Assembly (NCBI RefSeq): GCF_014268815.2
Contig: NZ_JABWRE020000001.1
Coordinates: forward strand, 4,655,001-4,719,000
From: Pseudomonas urmiensis
Lineage (GTDB): Bacteria > Pseudomonadota > Gammaproteobacteria > Pseudomonadales > Pseudomonadaceae
Direction of reading: 5' to 3'
Length of the DNA stretch: 64,000 bases
Shown: positions 18,001-25,140 of the stretch, piece after piece
Layout of the letters: each line of letters starts with the position of its first letter
Numbering within the stretch: the first letter of the stretch is position 1
Notes under the pieces: generated by a model
Database searches by the model: none
What the model was told of the DNA's origin: nothing
The model's input: only the letters and a program-made list of their open reading frames with translations
Translations under genes and position numbers: made by a program

Positions 18001-18515
18001 TGGTCGGTGAACCACCAGTCGCAGTTGCGTGTACCGCCCACGCCACGAATGGCGCCCTCGCCCATCTGCGCCGCCAGCGGAAAGTGCAGGCCGGAATTGA
18101 CCAGCGCCGTGGTCTTGCCCGAACCGGGTGGGCCGATGATCACGTACCACGGCAGCTCATACAGGTTGCGCCGCTCATCGCCCCCCAGGCGGGCCTTTTT
18201 CAGCAACTGCAAGGCTTCGTCCATGCGCTGGCGCAGGGTCGCCAGCTCTTCGGCGGTGGCGACGCTGGCAGGGTCGGGCGCGCTCTCTGCGGCCAGGCTC
18301 TGGATCACCTTGGCCGCCTGCCGGCGGGCCTGGACGATACGCCACAGGCGATAGCCGAGCCAGCCGGCGAACAGCAGGATGATCAACACCCAGCGCGGCG
18401 CCGCTGGCACCAGCACATCGAGCAGCGGGCCGACGAACCAGATGATCAGGCTCAGGGCCAACAGGCCCAGCAGCGGAATCACCCAGCGGATGACAAAACT
18501 GAAAAACGCCTTCAC
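15012..18515 (-). CDS. tssM: TssM (IcmF), inner-membrane core of the T6SS membrane complex
   Basis: 1167 residues from a GTG at 18515 overlapping the tssL stop (GTGA). Two TM helices lie at the N-terminus (about 8-28 and 40-57) and a third near residue 440 (RGALALSVALVLVVGTLW). The cytoplasmic NTPase domain has an intact Walker A, GPPGSGKTTALVNSG, and RNCDWWFTDQAVLLDTAGRY. The long periplasmic region ends in the TssM C-terminal beta domain that contacts TssJ. The intact P-loop suggests nucleotide binding is retained. Confidence 0.96.
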   Translation of the reverse strand: MKAFFSFVIRWVIPLLGLLALSLIIWFVGPLLDVLVPAAPRWVLIILLFAGWLGYRLWRIVQARRQAAKVIQSLAAESAPDPASVATAEELATLRQRMDEALQLLKKARLGGDERRNLYELPWYVIIGPPGSGKTTALVNSGLHFPLAAQMGEGAIRGVGGTRNCDWWFTDQAVLLDTAGRYTTQDSHAQVDKAAWLGFLDLLKNQRSRRPIDGAFIAISLSDLLLGSEAERAAHAVAIRTRIQELYSQLGVRFPIYLMLTKLDLVPGFMEFFDNLGKDERAQVWGMTFGLDDGQHGEGPLAQFGSEFALLEQRLNQRLVERLQQERDPARRDLVYGFVQQFAALRGNLKTFLDGVFKPNAFEDRALLRGVYFTSGTQEGSPIDRLIGSMAQSMGLDRAHLARQSGTGRSYFIERLFSAVAFAERGLVGSNPQVERRRKWIARGALALSVALVLVVGTLWTLSYRANQQYIAEVDSRLKPLGRSVQALSPAQRNVLEVLGLLNAVRGLADNPPSWAEGLGLYQGDMLEGESNSVYRKLLIAVFAPRLVTRIEEQLYAGGPSDYLYEGLKAYLMLADSEHYDPEFIKAWISLDWERSLPRDLAPEQRQALEQHLQALFERRPPNARLDQRLVEDVRRQLQQLPVAQRVYDRVKRQKLPAGVSDFRISDAAGRDAALVFRRKSGKPLDEPLPGIFSVEGYRKAFLAASLAHSETLAEERWVLGREASESGDAKRLAADVLQLYYQDYIRHWDALLADLDFVPITSVGQAADVLRVLSGPTSPMKKLLQAAAKQTNLAQPTSLDKVQAKAEQAGVDQLRQRLGGLLGDAPLPSDDPAARELDPVTAHFAELATLVETSEGQPAAIDALLSDLNALYVQVSAMVGASGDALLGEAKNQAQATAQRVALGAARQPEVVQNLVSSVLGSTHTIVMGGVRNQLNAAWNSEVLNVYRQSLSGRYPLVAGSARDATLEDFGQFFGVGGVMDNYFRKYLQPYVNTSSTPWSWQPGAAQKLGINSNVLATFQRAAAIRDAYFRASGGMQPGVRFELKPVAMDASITQFLLDLDGQQVSYDHGPSRPVALQWPNPNSIGVVRLSISPPAASGRSGLTMEGPWAWFRLLDQSDLVAAGSPERFNLRLRVDGASVSYELRASSAFNPFRSRVSGFSLPERL

Positions 18516-19819
18516 TCGACGCCCTCCGCCAAAACGGTGATTTCAACCCGGCGATTCTTCGCGCGGCCTTGGGCGCTGTCGTTCGACGCCAGCGGTTCGG
18601 TATCGCTCAGGCCTTGCGCGGTGAAGCGCTCAGGCTGGCCAGTACGCGCCGCGAGGATTTCGCGCACTTGTTCGGCGCGGGCTTGCGACAGTGCCCAGTT
18701 GGAGGGGAAGCGCAGTGTCGCGATCGGTCGGTTGTCGCTGTGCCCGGAGACCCGCACGTTGCCCTTGACCTTGGCTACGGCCTCGGCGATGCGCAGCATC
18801 AGCGGCTCGAAATCGCCCTTGATGCTGGCGCTGGCGGAGGCAAACAGTTCATCGCCACGAATGGTCACCACCGAGCGGTCGACCGCATCCTCGACACTGA
18901 CTCGACCGGCCTTGATGTCGTCTGCCAGGAACCCCGCCAGGCGCGGGCGCTCCACCGGTTTTGCCTGGACCACTGGCCGGTCCATCGCCTGCACCGGAAT
19001 TTCCCCCAGCGCATGGATGCCACGAAACACCGGCTCGGCATCGGCGGCCAGCTTCAGGCGCAGGCCGAACAGCACCAGCAACAGCAGGGCCAGGGCCACC
19101 GCCAGGCCAACCCAGGGCGGTACGAACTGCGCCAAGCGATCACGCGTCACCGTCACCCCACGCCAATGCGGCGACAGTTCGCGCTCGACCTCACCGCGGG
19201 CACTACGAATCGCCGAGGCGGTGCGTTCGCGCAGCGCTTCCAGTTGCGCCCGGCCGCCGTTCATCACCCGGTAGCGACCTTCGAAACCGAGGCTGGTGCA
19301 CAGGTACAACAGCTCCAGCAGGTTCAGCCGCTCACGCGGGCTCTGCAGGCAATGTTCGAGCAGTTGAAACACCTTCTCGCCGCCCCAGGCCTCGTTGTGC
19401 ACAGTGATCAACAGGCTCTGCTTGCTCCAGTCACTGCTGCTGCCCCAAGGCGTGCTGAGCACCGCCTCGTCGAGCGCGGTGCACAGGGCATAGCGCGCCA
19501 GCAGCACCTCGTTGCGCGCCACCCCGGCAGCCTCGGCGCGCTCCTCGAACTGGCGCAGGTAGGCCAGCAGTTGCGCGCGCAAACTGGCCGGAGCCGGATG
19601 CGCAATGGTGTTGCGCAAGCGGGTGAGCAGCGCCAGCAGCGGACCCGCCGCCTGCTCCAGCGGATTGAGCCCCTGGGCCTGGCCCAGCGCCAGTGGCTCG
19701 GCGGGCAGGTTCAGCGGCGCCGGGGCTGGCTGGGCCGCTGCGGCCGGTTGCGGGCCACGGCCACCGGGCCTGGGCATGAACTGGGTGCGGTCGAACGCCT
19801 GCGGATCGTCGGAGTGCAT
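18512..19819 (-). CDS. tssL: TssL (DotU) with C-terminal OmpA-like peptidoglycan-binding domain
   Basis: 435 residues. The DotU domain occupies about 50-255 (NPLEQAAGPLLALL, CTALDEAVLSTPWG, ELLYLCTSLGFEGRYRV) and is followed by one TM helix (about 210-230, VGLAVALALLLLVLFGLRL). The periplasmic C-terminus is an OmpA/MotB domain (VSGHSDNRPI, SNWALSQARAEQV, NRRVEITV), so this TssL can grip peptidoglycan by itself, as the specialised TssL of H1-T6SS does. It forms the membrane complex with TssM and TssJ. Confidence 0.96.
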   Translation of the reverse strand: MHSDDPQAFDRTQFMPRPGGRGPQPAAAAQPAPAPLNLPAEPLALGQAQGLNPLEQAAGPLLALLTRLRNTIAHPAPASLRAQLLAYLRQFEERAEAAGVARNEVLLARYALCTALDEAVLSTPWGSSSDWSKQSLLITVHNEAWGGEKVFQLLEHCLQSPRERLNLLELLYLCTSLGFEGRYRVMNGGRAQLEALRERTASAIRSARGEVERELSPHWRGVTVTRDRLAQFVPPWVGLAVALALLLLVLFGLRLKLAADAEPVFRGIHALGEIPVQAMDRPVVQAKPVERPRLAGFLADDIKAGRVSVEDAVDRSVVTIRGDELFASASASIKGDFEPLMLRIAEAVAKVKGNVRVSGHSDNRPIATLRFPSNWALSQARAEQVREILAARTGQPERFTAQGLSDTEPLASNDSAQGRAKNRRVEITVLAEGVE

Positions 19820-19825
19820 CGCGGC

Positions 19826-21160
19826 TTATCCTCGAATGGCCCAGAAGGCCAGGCTCAGGCCGGGGAACTCGCCGGCGACATAGAAGGCGAAACCACCGGA
19901 ATGCTGCAATTGCTTCCAGTGCTCGCTGCCGCGGTCCAGCTCAAAGTAGGTCGAGCCGGCATGGAACGGGATCTGCCGTGGCGCCACCGGCAACGGCAGC
20001 AGGCCGATACCCGGCAGTTGCAGGTTGACCATGTCGCGGATGTGCTCCACCGAGCCGACCTTGCTCTGCTGGCCGAACCGGCTGCGCAGGGTCTCGCTGG
20101 GCACATCGGCGCGCACCACCAGGATGAAGCTGGCGCTGTCGAGCAGGCTGCGGTCGGCGAGCATGGCCACGTGAATGCCGTAGGCCTTCTCGATGATCGG
20201 GATGGCGACCGCCTTGCTGTCGATCAGCATCGACAGCGCTTCGCGCAACGCGCTCATGACCGGGGCGAAGGTGGCCGCAAGATCGTCGTGCTGGTACACC
20301 GGATAGCTGGCCGGACGCCGGCCTTCACTGCAGAAGGTGGCGAACTCACCGGCCAGGCTGACCAGCTCGCTGTACAGCCGCTCGGGGTGCAGCGGGCTGA
20401 GCTGGTTGAGGTGCTCGAGCAGTGGCTGGGCGCGGTTGACCAGTTGCAGCAGCATGAAGTCGGCAATTTCCGAGGCGCCGCCGTTGGCCGAGGCCACCAC
20501 CCGCCCGGCCAACGCTTCGCCACGCTGGTGCAGCAGGCCCAGCAGTTCGCTGCGAAACCCCGAGAGCAGGTTGTTGGCACTGACATCCAGCAGCGGCGCA
20601 ATGTAGTTGTCGTCGAGCACCAGGGCGCGGTCGGCGCGCTTCTCACGGATACGCACCACACCCAGCGCGGCATGATCGCTGACCCCATCGACCTCAAGTA
20701 GCAAGCGCAGGGCGCGGCTGCCCAAGGCCAGCGGCGCTCGGTTCTCGAACGGGGCGTTATCGTCACGCACCTCGCTGATACGGCTGACGTAGCGCGCCCC
20801 CTCGGCAGCTTCGCCTTCATCGACGGTATCGCGGGCGCCAGAGCGCTTGAGCGGCAGGCCCAGGTAGATCAGGCCATCGCGCAGGTCATCAGGAATCTCC
20901 AGTGGCGGCGGCGGCAGGTCATCGCGAGGGATATCGAACGGCGTGCCGTCAGGCAGCAGGCCGCGGGCGCTGAGGATCGCCAGCTTGCCCTGGGCCAGCA
21001 GGCCCTGGTCGATCAGCAGCTCGGAGAAACCCCAGGCAGCGCAGGACAATGGCCGGCTGCGGGCATCGATGAAGTTCTCCAGGTAGCGGTCTTGCTGCTG
21101 GAAGTGCTGGGTCGTGATGAACATGCCTTCCGACCAGACCACGCGATTGTTCCAGGACAT
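19826..21160 (-). CDS. tssK: TssK, baseplate adaptor
   Basis: 444 residues, the normal family length. The N-terminal signature is complete (VVWSEGMFITTQHFQQQDRY), followed by YLGLPL, FVLVVRADVPSE-like and GIGLLPLPVAPRQIPF blocks. TssK links the baseplate (TssEFG-VgrG) to the membrane complex (TssL/TssM). It lies 6 bases upstream of tssL and 15 bases downstream of tssJ. Confidence 0.96.
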   Translation of the reverse strand: MSWNNRVVWSEGMFITTQHFQQQDRYLENFIDARSRPLSCAAWGFSELLIDQGLLAQGKLAILSARGLLPDGTPFDIPRDDLPPPPLEIPDDLRDGLIYLGLPLKRSGARDTVDEGEAAEGARYVSRISEVRDDNAPFENRAPLALGSRALRLLLEVDGVSDHAALGVVRIREKRADRALVLDDNYIAPLLDVSANNLLSGFRSELLGLLHQRGEALAGRVVASANGGASEIADFMLLQLVNRAQPLLEHLNQLSPLHPERLYSELVSLAGEFATFCSEGRRPASYPVYQHDDLAATFAPVMSALREALSMLIDSKAVAIPIIEKAYGIHVAMLADRSLLDSASFILVVRADVPSETLRSRFGQQSKVGSVEHIRDMVNLQLPGIGLLPLPVAPRQIPFHAGSTYFELDRGSEHWKQLQHSGGFAFYVAGEFPGLSLAFWAIRG

Positions 21161-21175
21161 GGGTTCTCCGATTGC

Positions 21176-21673
21176 CTAGCGGGCAGACTCAATGGGTTGG
21201 ACGGCCACGGCGCTGCGCACGGCGCGCACATCGAGGCTGATCTGATAATCGCGCGGTGGCACAGGGAGCACGCTGCGCCACTGGGCTTGGTCGATTTCGC
21301 GGTAGCCGACCACCAGGCCAATCTGGCGGGTGGCCGGGTCGAGGGGACGCTCGACGCTCAATTGTTCTCCGGGCTGCAGCAGCACCTCGTCCTGGTCGAG
21401 CAGGTCGGCGGCCAAGGTCGCCTGGGCGCGCTCGGCCAGGGCGAAGTAGTCGGCGCGGGCAAACGCCGCGCTGTTTTTCAGCTCGTAGATACGCACCCGG
21501 ACAGGCGCAGGTATACCGCTGGCACCTGGGTTGAGGCCTTCGGCGGCGCTGAAGTACAGGGTCACGGCATGGCCGGCGGCGGCCTGTTCGGCCACTGGCG
21601 CTACGCTCGCATCCTTGCTGCAGGCACTGAGCAGTGCGAGAGCCGCGACTGCGATCAGTCTTGTTGCATTCAT
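21176..21673 (-). CDS. tssJ: TssJ, outer-membrane lipoprotein of T6SS
   Basis: 165 residues from the ATG at 21673, preceded by GAGGACGAGG; an ATG at 21685 would add MRTR in front. The signal peptide ends in lipobox LLSAC (Cys18). The transthyretin-like body shows VTLYFSAAEGLNPG, RVRIYELKNSAAFARADYF and QIGLVVGYREID, matching TssJ. It binds the TssM C-terminal domain at the periplasmic face of the outer membrane. Confidence 0.94.
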   Translation of the reverse strand: MNATRLIAVAALALLSACSKDASVAPVAEQAAAGHAVTLYFSAAEGLNPGASGIPAPVRVRIYELKNSAAFARADYFALAERAQATLAADLLDQDEVLLQPGEQLSVERPLDPATRQIGLVVGYREIDQAQWRSVLPVPPRDYQISLDVRAVRSAVAVQPIESAR

Positions 21674-21722
21674 CCTCGTCCTCATGACGTCTTGGTGTTC
21701 TTCCTGTCCTGCTGCGTGTGCC

Positions 21723-23108
21723 TCAGGAGCGTTGCAAGCGAGCGCTGTGAGCCTCGTAGGCGCGGCTGAACTCGCGGCCGAACAAGTCTTGGAAATCGTC
21801 CTCGGCCTCGCGCGAAATCTGCCCGTAAAGTTCGGTGAACTGCTGCCAGCAATGGGCTTGGCGCGAGCCACCGAACAGCTTGGCCAAGCCTGCGGCGGGG
21901 GCTAGACGCGCCTCCAGGCGAGCAGGTTCGAAGCGCGTCAGCAGGTGCTTGATCGCGGCTTCCACGCCAGCCATCACCGCCAACTGATGGGCGCGCAGGT
22001 CATCGAAGCTGTCGCGTACCGCCTGGTCCGGAGCGAGAAACGCCTGATTGCCATGACGCAGCAGCAACAGCAGGGCTTCGTCAGCGTTGGGGGCGAACTT
22101 CAGGGGGTTGTTCTGCACCGGGGCGATGGAGGTCTGTTGCATGCGGAACTCACCCTTGAGGCTGCTGCGTGCACGCAATACGTCGATCAGCCCTTCGACC
22201 ATCAGCCGGTAGCTGCGGCCGATAGCTTCCATCTGCGCCGTGGCGTCACCGCCATCGATACGCAGATGCTCGATGCCCGCACCACGCAGGAAGGCCTGCA
22301 GCAGCGCATCGCCATCGACCGCCTGTGCCGCTGCACGCGGCACAGGCTCAGGTGCCTGCTGGGGCAGCTCTGGTGGCACAGGCGCAGTAGTTTGCGCTGG
22401 CGCCAGCGGCGCAGCGGCCGGGGCAGGCGGCACAGCTTGCGCCAGTGCAGCAGCCGGCGGCAGGTCATCGAGCAGGTGCCAGTCCGCTGGAATCACCCCT
22501 GGCCCGGCAGGTGCGGGCGCAGCCTCAGCTGGCGCGGGTGGCGCCACCAGCGTGGGTGGGCGGAAATCGTGTTGCTGGGCGGGCAGGTGATCGGCTTGAC
22601 TGGCCGCAGGCACGGAAGATGGGCCGAGAAAGTCGAACAGATCCGGCAGGGTGTCGTGGCTCGACGCCCCCTGCAAGAACGCCGCAGGTGCCGGGGCAAT
22701 CGGTGAGCTGGAGGCACTCGCCTGATTGGCCATCAACGCTTCGAAGCTCTGCGCTTGCGGCTGTCCGCCAGCACCCAGGGAAAAGCCCGCATCGACCCGC
22801 GCCTGGATCTCGTAATCGCCAATCCGAATAACTTCGCCATCCATCAATGGCTCACTGTTGCCGCGGCGCAGGCGAATACCGGCGTGAACTAACTCCACAC
22901 CGTTTGTACTGTTATCGGTCAGATAGTATCGGCCATCCCTGAATTGGATGACGCAATGTTGTGAAGATACCAAGCGTTCAGGATCGGGCAGTACCCAGTC
23001 ATTATCAGGGCCACGACCAATAGTGATGGCACTACTTTCCACGACCTTCTCCGAGCATTGTCCCGGGGTGATCTTGTGGTAACTAGTAATTGTTAGGCAA
23101 AGTGCCAC
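21723..23108 (-). CDS. fha: Fha (TagH), FHA-domain scaffold of T6SS
   Basis: 461 residues from the GTG at 23108. This start is chosen because a strong AGGAGG (23113-23118) lies four bases upstream and the protein then begins (M)ALCLTITSYHKITPGQ; an ATG at 23144 would put that ribosome site inside the gene. The FHA domain is at about 20-100 (TIGRGPDNDWVLPD, SSQHCVIQ, NSTNGVEL). A long Pro/Ala-rich linker (about 120-270) carries possible phosphosites. The C-terminal TagH domain ends the protein. It is the PpkA substrate and the first gene of the left operon. Confidence 0.93.
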   Translation of the reverse strand: MALCLTITSYHKITPGQCSEKVVESSAITIGRGPDNDWVLPDPERLVSSQHCVIQFRDGRYYLTDNSTNGVELVHAGIRLRRGNSEPLMDGEVIRIGDYEIQARVDAGFSLGAGGQPQAQSFEALMANQASASSSPIAPAPAAFLQGASSHDTLPDLFDFLGPSSVPAASQADHLPAQQHDFRPPTLVAPPAPAEAAPAPAGPGVIPADWHLLDDLPPAAALAQAVPPAPAAAPLAPAQTTAPVPPELPQQAPEPVPRAAAQAVDGDALLQAFLRGAGIEHLRIDGGDATAQMEAIGRSYRLMVEGLIDVLRARSSLKGEFRMQQTSIAPVQNNPLKFAPNADEALLLLLRHGNQAFLAPDQAVRDSFDDLRAHQLAVMAGVEAAIKHLLTRFEPARLEARLAPAAGLAKLFGGSRQAHCWQQFTELYGQISREAEDDFQDLFGREFSRAYEAHSARLQRS

Positions 23109-23337
23109 CACGCCTCCTGCATATATTGCAACGCTCGATTCCATTCATTTGAGTGTTTCAGCACAATCGTCCAAAAAACTCAGTAAACCCATTGAATTTC
23201 CTGGGTATTCTTGCGGTTCTTTGCGCTTGGATCGTGAATTCTAACCACACGAAACTCGCACTTTGCTGGCAGTCGACCAATGGCGCTCAACACCTGCCAA
23301 CTCGATCACACCCCCACTCGAGGGCGGCTAGCTTACC

Positions 23338-23366
23338 TTGACAGCAATTTGGAAATAAACCATAAA
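23338..23366 (+). promoter_or_regulatory. Candidate distal promoter of the tssA operon
   Basis: Perfect TTGACA (23338-23343), a 17-base spacer and CATAAA (23361-23366, four of six matches to TATAAT). It would give a leader of about 130 bases before the GTG of tssA. Confidence 0.5.
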
Positions 23367-23387
23367 TGCGCAACTTGAGAGTGCCAA

Positions 23388-23399
23388 AGTGATATCACT
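23388..23399. promoter_or_regulatory. Palindrome between the two tssA promoters, possible operator
   Basis: AGTGATATCACT is a perfect 12-base palindrome and is followed at once by GTGATGTCA, a near repeat of half of it. Its position between the two promoter-like elements suggests a regulator site. Confidence 0.45.
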
Positions 23400-23420
23400 G
23401 TGATGTCAACTTCGCATTCT

Positions 23421-23450
23421 TTGACAAGTTTGTGCGCCAGTTCACATAAC
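23421..23450 (+). promoter_or_regulatory. Candidate proximal promoter of the tssA operon
   Basis: A second perfect TTGACA (23421-23426) with an 18-base spacer to CATAAC (23445-23450, four of six). Transcription would begin near 23457, about 48 bases before the tssA GTG, which argues against the in-frame ATGs at 23400 and 23403 being used. Confidence 0.5.
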
Positions 23451-23504
23451 GCAACTCGCGCCAATCAAGCCCCCACCACGGGCCGATATGGAGATCGAAT
23501 TCTG

Positions 23505-24542
23505 GTGAACTCGCCGTTGCTGCTCGCCGCTGTTTGCGCAGACTTTCCTTGCGGCGAAGACCTCGAATACGACCCGGACTTCCTGCAACTGGAGCGCGAT
23601 GCCCAGGGCCGGCCCGAGCGTGTCATGGGCGATGCCATCCAGCCTGCCGAGCCACCACAGTGGCGTGCTATCGAAGCGTCTTGCAGCGCGTTGCTGCAAC
23701 GCAGCAAAGACCTGCGCATCACCCATTTTTTGCTGCAGGCCAACCTCGCCCTGCACGGCTTGCCAGGCCTGGCCGCCAGCCTCGAACTGATCCGCGACTT
23801 GCTCGATGAGTACTGGCTGCACGTGCACCCGCAGCTCGATGCCTCCGACGACAACGACCCTACCGTGCGCATCAACGCCCTCGCCGGGCTGACCTGCGAT
23901 GCCAACATTGCCCTGCTGCGCGAAGCCGTGCTGGCCCGCTCGCGCGCCTTTGGCCCGGTGAGCCTGCGCGCGGCACTCAATGCCGCCGGTGTACAGCACT
24001 TCGCCAGCGAGCAGCTGAGCGTCGAAGAACTGGCCGCGGCCCTGCGCGACGCCGATCCCGAACAACTGGCCCAGACCCGTCAGGCCCTGGCCGCAGCCCG
24101 CGAAGCCTGCGAGGCCATCGAGCGACGCGTCAGCGATCAGGTCGGTTCGGCCAGCGGGGTCGACCTCAGCGCCCTCAAGCAGCCACTGCGCCAGGCGCAG
24201 CAAGTGCTTGGCGATTACGCGCCAGGCGGCGAACTGCCACTGAGCCAAGCCCAGAGTGGCGCTGACGACAGCCCAGGCAGCGACCAGCAAAGCGCCGCGC
24301 AGCCTGCGCAAAGCCTGCGCCCATCAGCTCGCCCCGGTGAGGTCAGCAGCCGCGAAGAGGTGCTGCAAAGCCTTGACCGCCTGCTCCAGTACTACGCCCG
24401 TCACGAGCCGTCGAGCCCGTTGCCGGTGCTGCTGCGCCGGGCCAAGAACCTGGTCAATGCCGACTTCGCGACCATCGTCCGCGACCTGATCCCGGACGGT
24501 CTCTCGCAATTTGAAAACCTGCGCGGTCCCGAGGCCGACTGA
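23505..24542 (+). CDS. tssA: TssA, T6SS cap and sheath-assembly protein
   Basis: 345 residues from a GTG at 23505, where the conserved N-terminus begins (NSPLLLAAVCADFPCGEDLEYD); in-frame ATGs at 23400/23403 give 35 extra residues with no family resemblance and lie upstream of a promoter-like element. The ImpA N-terminal domain covers about 5-130 (PQWRAIEASCSALL, DLRITHFLLQANLAL). The C-terminal domain ends with SREEVLQSLDRLLQYYARHEPSSPLP, the TssA1-type terminus. TssA organises baseplate and tail polymerisation. It is the first gene of the right operon. Confidence 0.93.
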   Translation: MNSPLLLAAVCADFPCGEDLEYDPDFLQLERDAQGRPERVMGDAIQPAEPPQWRAIEASCSALLQRSKDLRITHFLLQANLALHGLPGLAASLELIRDLLDEYWLHVHPQLDASDDNDPTVRINALAGLTCDANIALLREAVLARSRAFGPVSLRAALNAAGVQHFASEQLSVEELAAALRDADPEQLAQTRQALAAAREACEAIERRVSDQVGSASGVDLSALKQPLRQAQQVLGDYAPGGELPLSQAQSGADDSPGSDQQSAAQPAQSLRPSARPGEVSSREEVLQSLDRLLQYYARHEPSSPLPVLLRRAKNLVNADFATIVRDLIPDGLSQFENLRGPEAD

Positions 24543-24613
24543 GCCCCACGCGCACCGCTTAACCGACGCCCGCAACAGACGAAGCCGCCGCACCGGCGAC
24601 CAGGAGGAACAAC

Positions 24614-25129
24614 GTGGCGAACACCAGCTCCCAGAAATTCATCGCACGCAACCGTGCGCCGCGGGTGCAGATCGAATACGACGTCGAGCTGTATGGCGCC
24701 GAGAAGAAAGTCCAATTGCCGTTCGTCATGGGCGTGCTCTCGGACCTTGCCGGCAAACCCGCCGAGCCGCTACCGGCTGTGGCCGAGCGCAAGTTCCTGG
24801 AGATCGACGTCGACAACTTCGACTCGCGCCTCAAGGCCATGCAGCCGCGGGTAGCATTCAACGTGCCCAACGAGCTGACCGGTGAAGGCAACCTGAGCCT
24901 GGATATCACCTTCGAGAGCATGGACGACTTCAGCCCTGCAGCGGTGGCGCGCAAGATCGACGCGCTCAACCAGCTGCTCGAAGCACGCACCCAGCTGGCC
25001 AACCTGCTGACCTACATGGACGGCAAGACCGGCGCCGAGGACATCATCCTCAAAGCGATCAAAGACCCTGCCCTGCTGCAGGCCCTGGCCAGCGCGCCAA
25101 AGCCTGCCGACGTTGACCCAAGCGCCTGA
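24614..25129 (+). CDS. tssB: TssB (VipA), small sheath subunit
   Basis: 171 residues from a GTG at 24614 with AGGAGGAA upstream. The family block is complete: SSQKFIARNRAPRVQIEYDV, LPFVMGVLSDLAGKP, FLEIDVDNFDSRL and the DAVNQLLEARTQL-like helix (DALNQLLEARTQLANLL). With TssC it builds the contractile sheath whose free N-terminus is pulled apart by ClpV. Confidence 0.97.
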   Translation: MANTSSQKFIARNRAPRVQIEYDVELYGAEKKVQLPFVMGVLSDLAGKPAEPLPAVAERKFLEIDVDNFDSRLKAMQPRVAFNVPNELTGEGNLSLDITFESMDDFSPAAVARKIDALNQLLEARTQLANLLTYMDGKTGAEDIILKAIKDPALLQALASAPKPADVDPSA

Positions 25130-25140
25130 GGAGACCGCCC

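Larger units (their letters stand above)
23109..23504. promoter_or_regulatory. Divergent control region between the two T6SS operons
   Basis: These 396 bases are visibly AT-richer than the flanking genes and hold no convincing gene. Facing tssA are two promoter-like elements listed separately. On the fha side the last 95 bases upstream of the start contain four GGA words on the minus strand (23199-23201, 23170-23172, 23140-23142 and 23115-23117), the last being the ribosome binding site itself. GGA words are the core of RsmA/CsrA sites, and H1-T6SS in P. aeruginosa is under RsmA control; that it applies here is inference. No convincing -10/-35 pair was found for fha. Confidence 0.6.

Noticed and set aside
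16272..19274. Long open frame (about 1000 codons) on the plus strand, antisense to tssM/tssL
   Set aside because: It is the mirror of GC-rich codon use in tssM and tssL. It has no recognisable domains, is rich in Ala, Gln, Leu and Arg, and the sense genes are unmistakable.
23153..23341. Possible 62-codon gene in the T6SS control region
   Set aside because: Lies in the AT-rich promoter region, lacks a ribosome site and overlaps the distal promoter -35 box.
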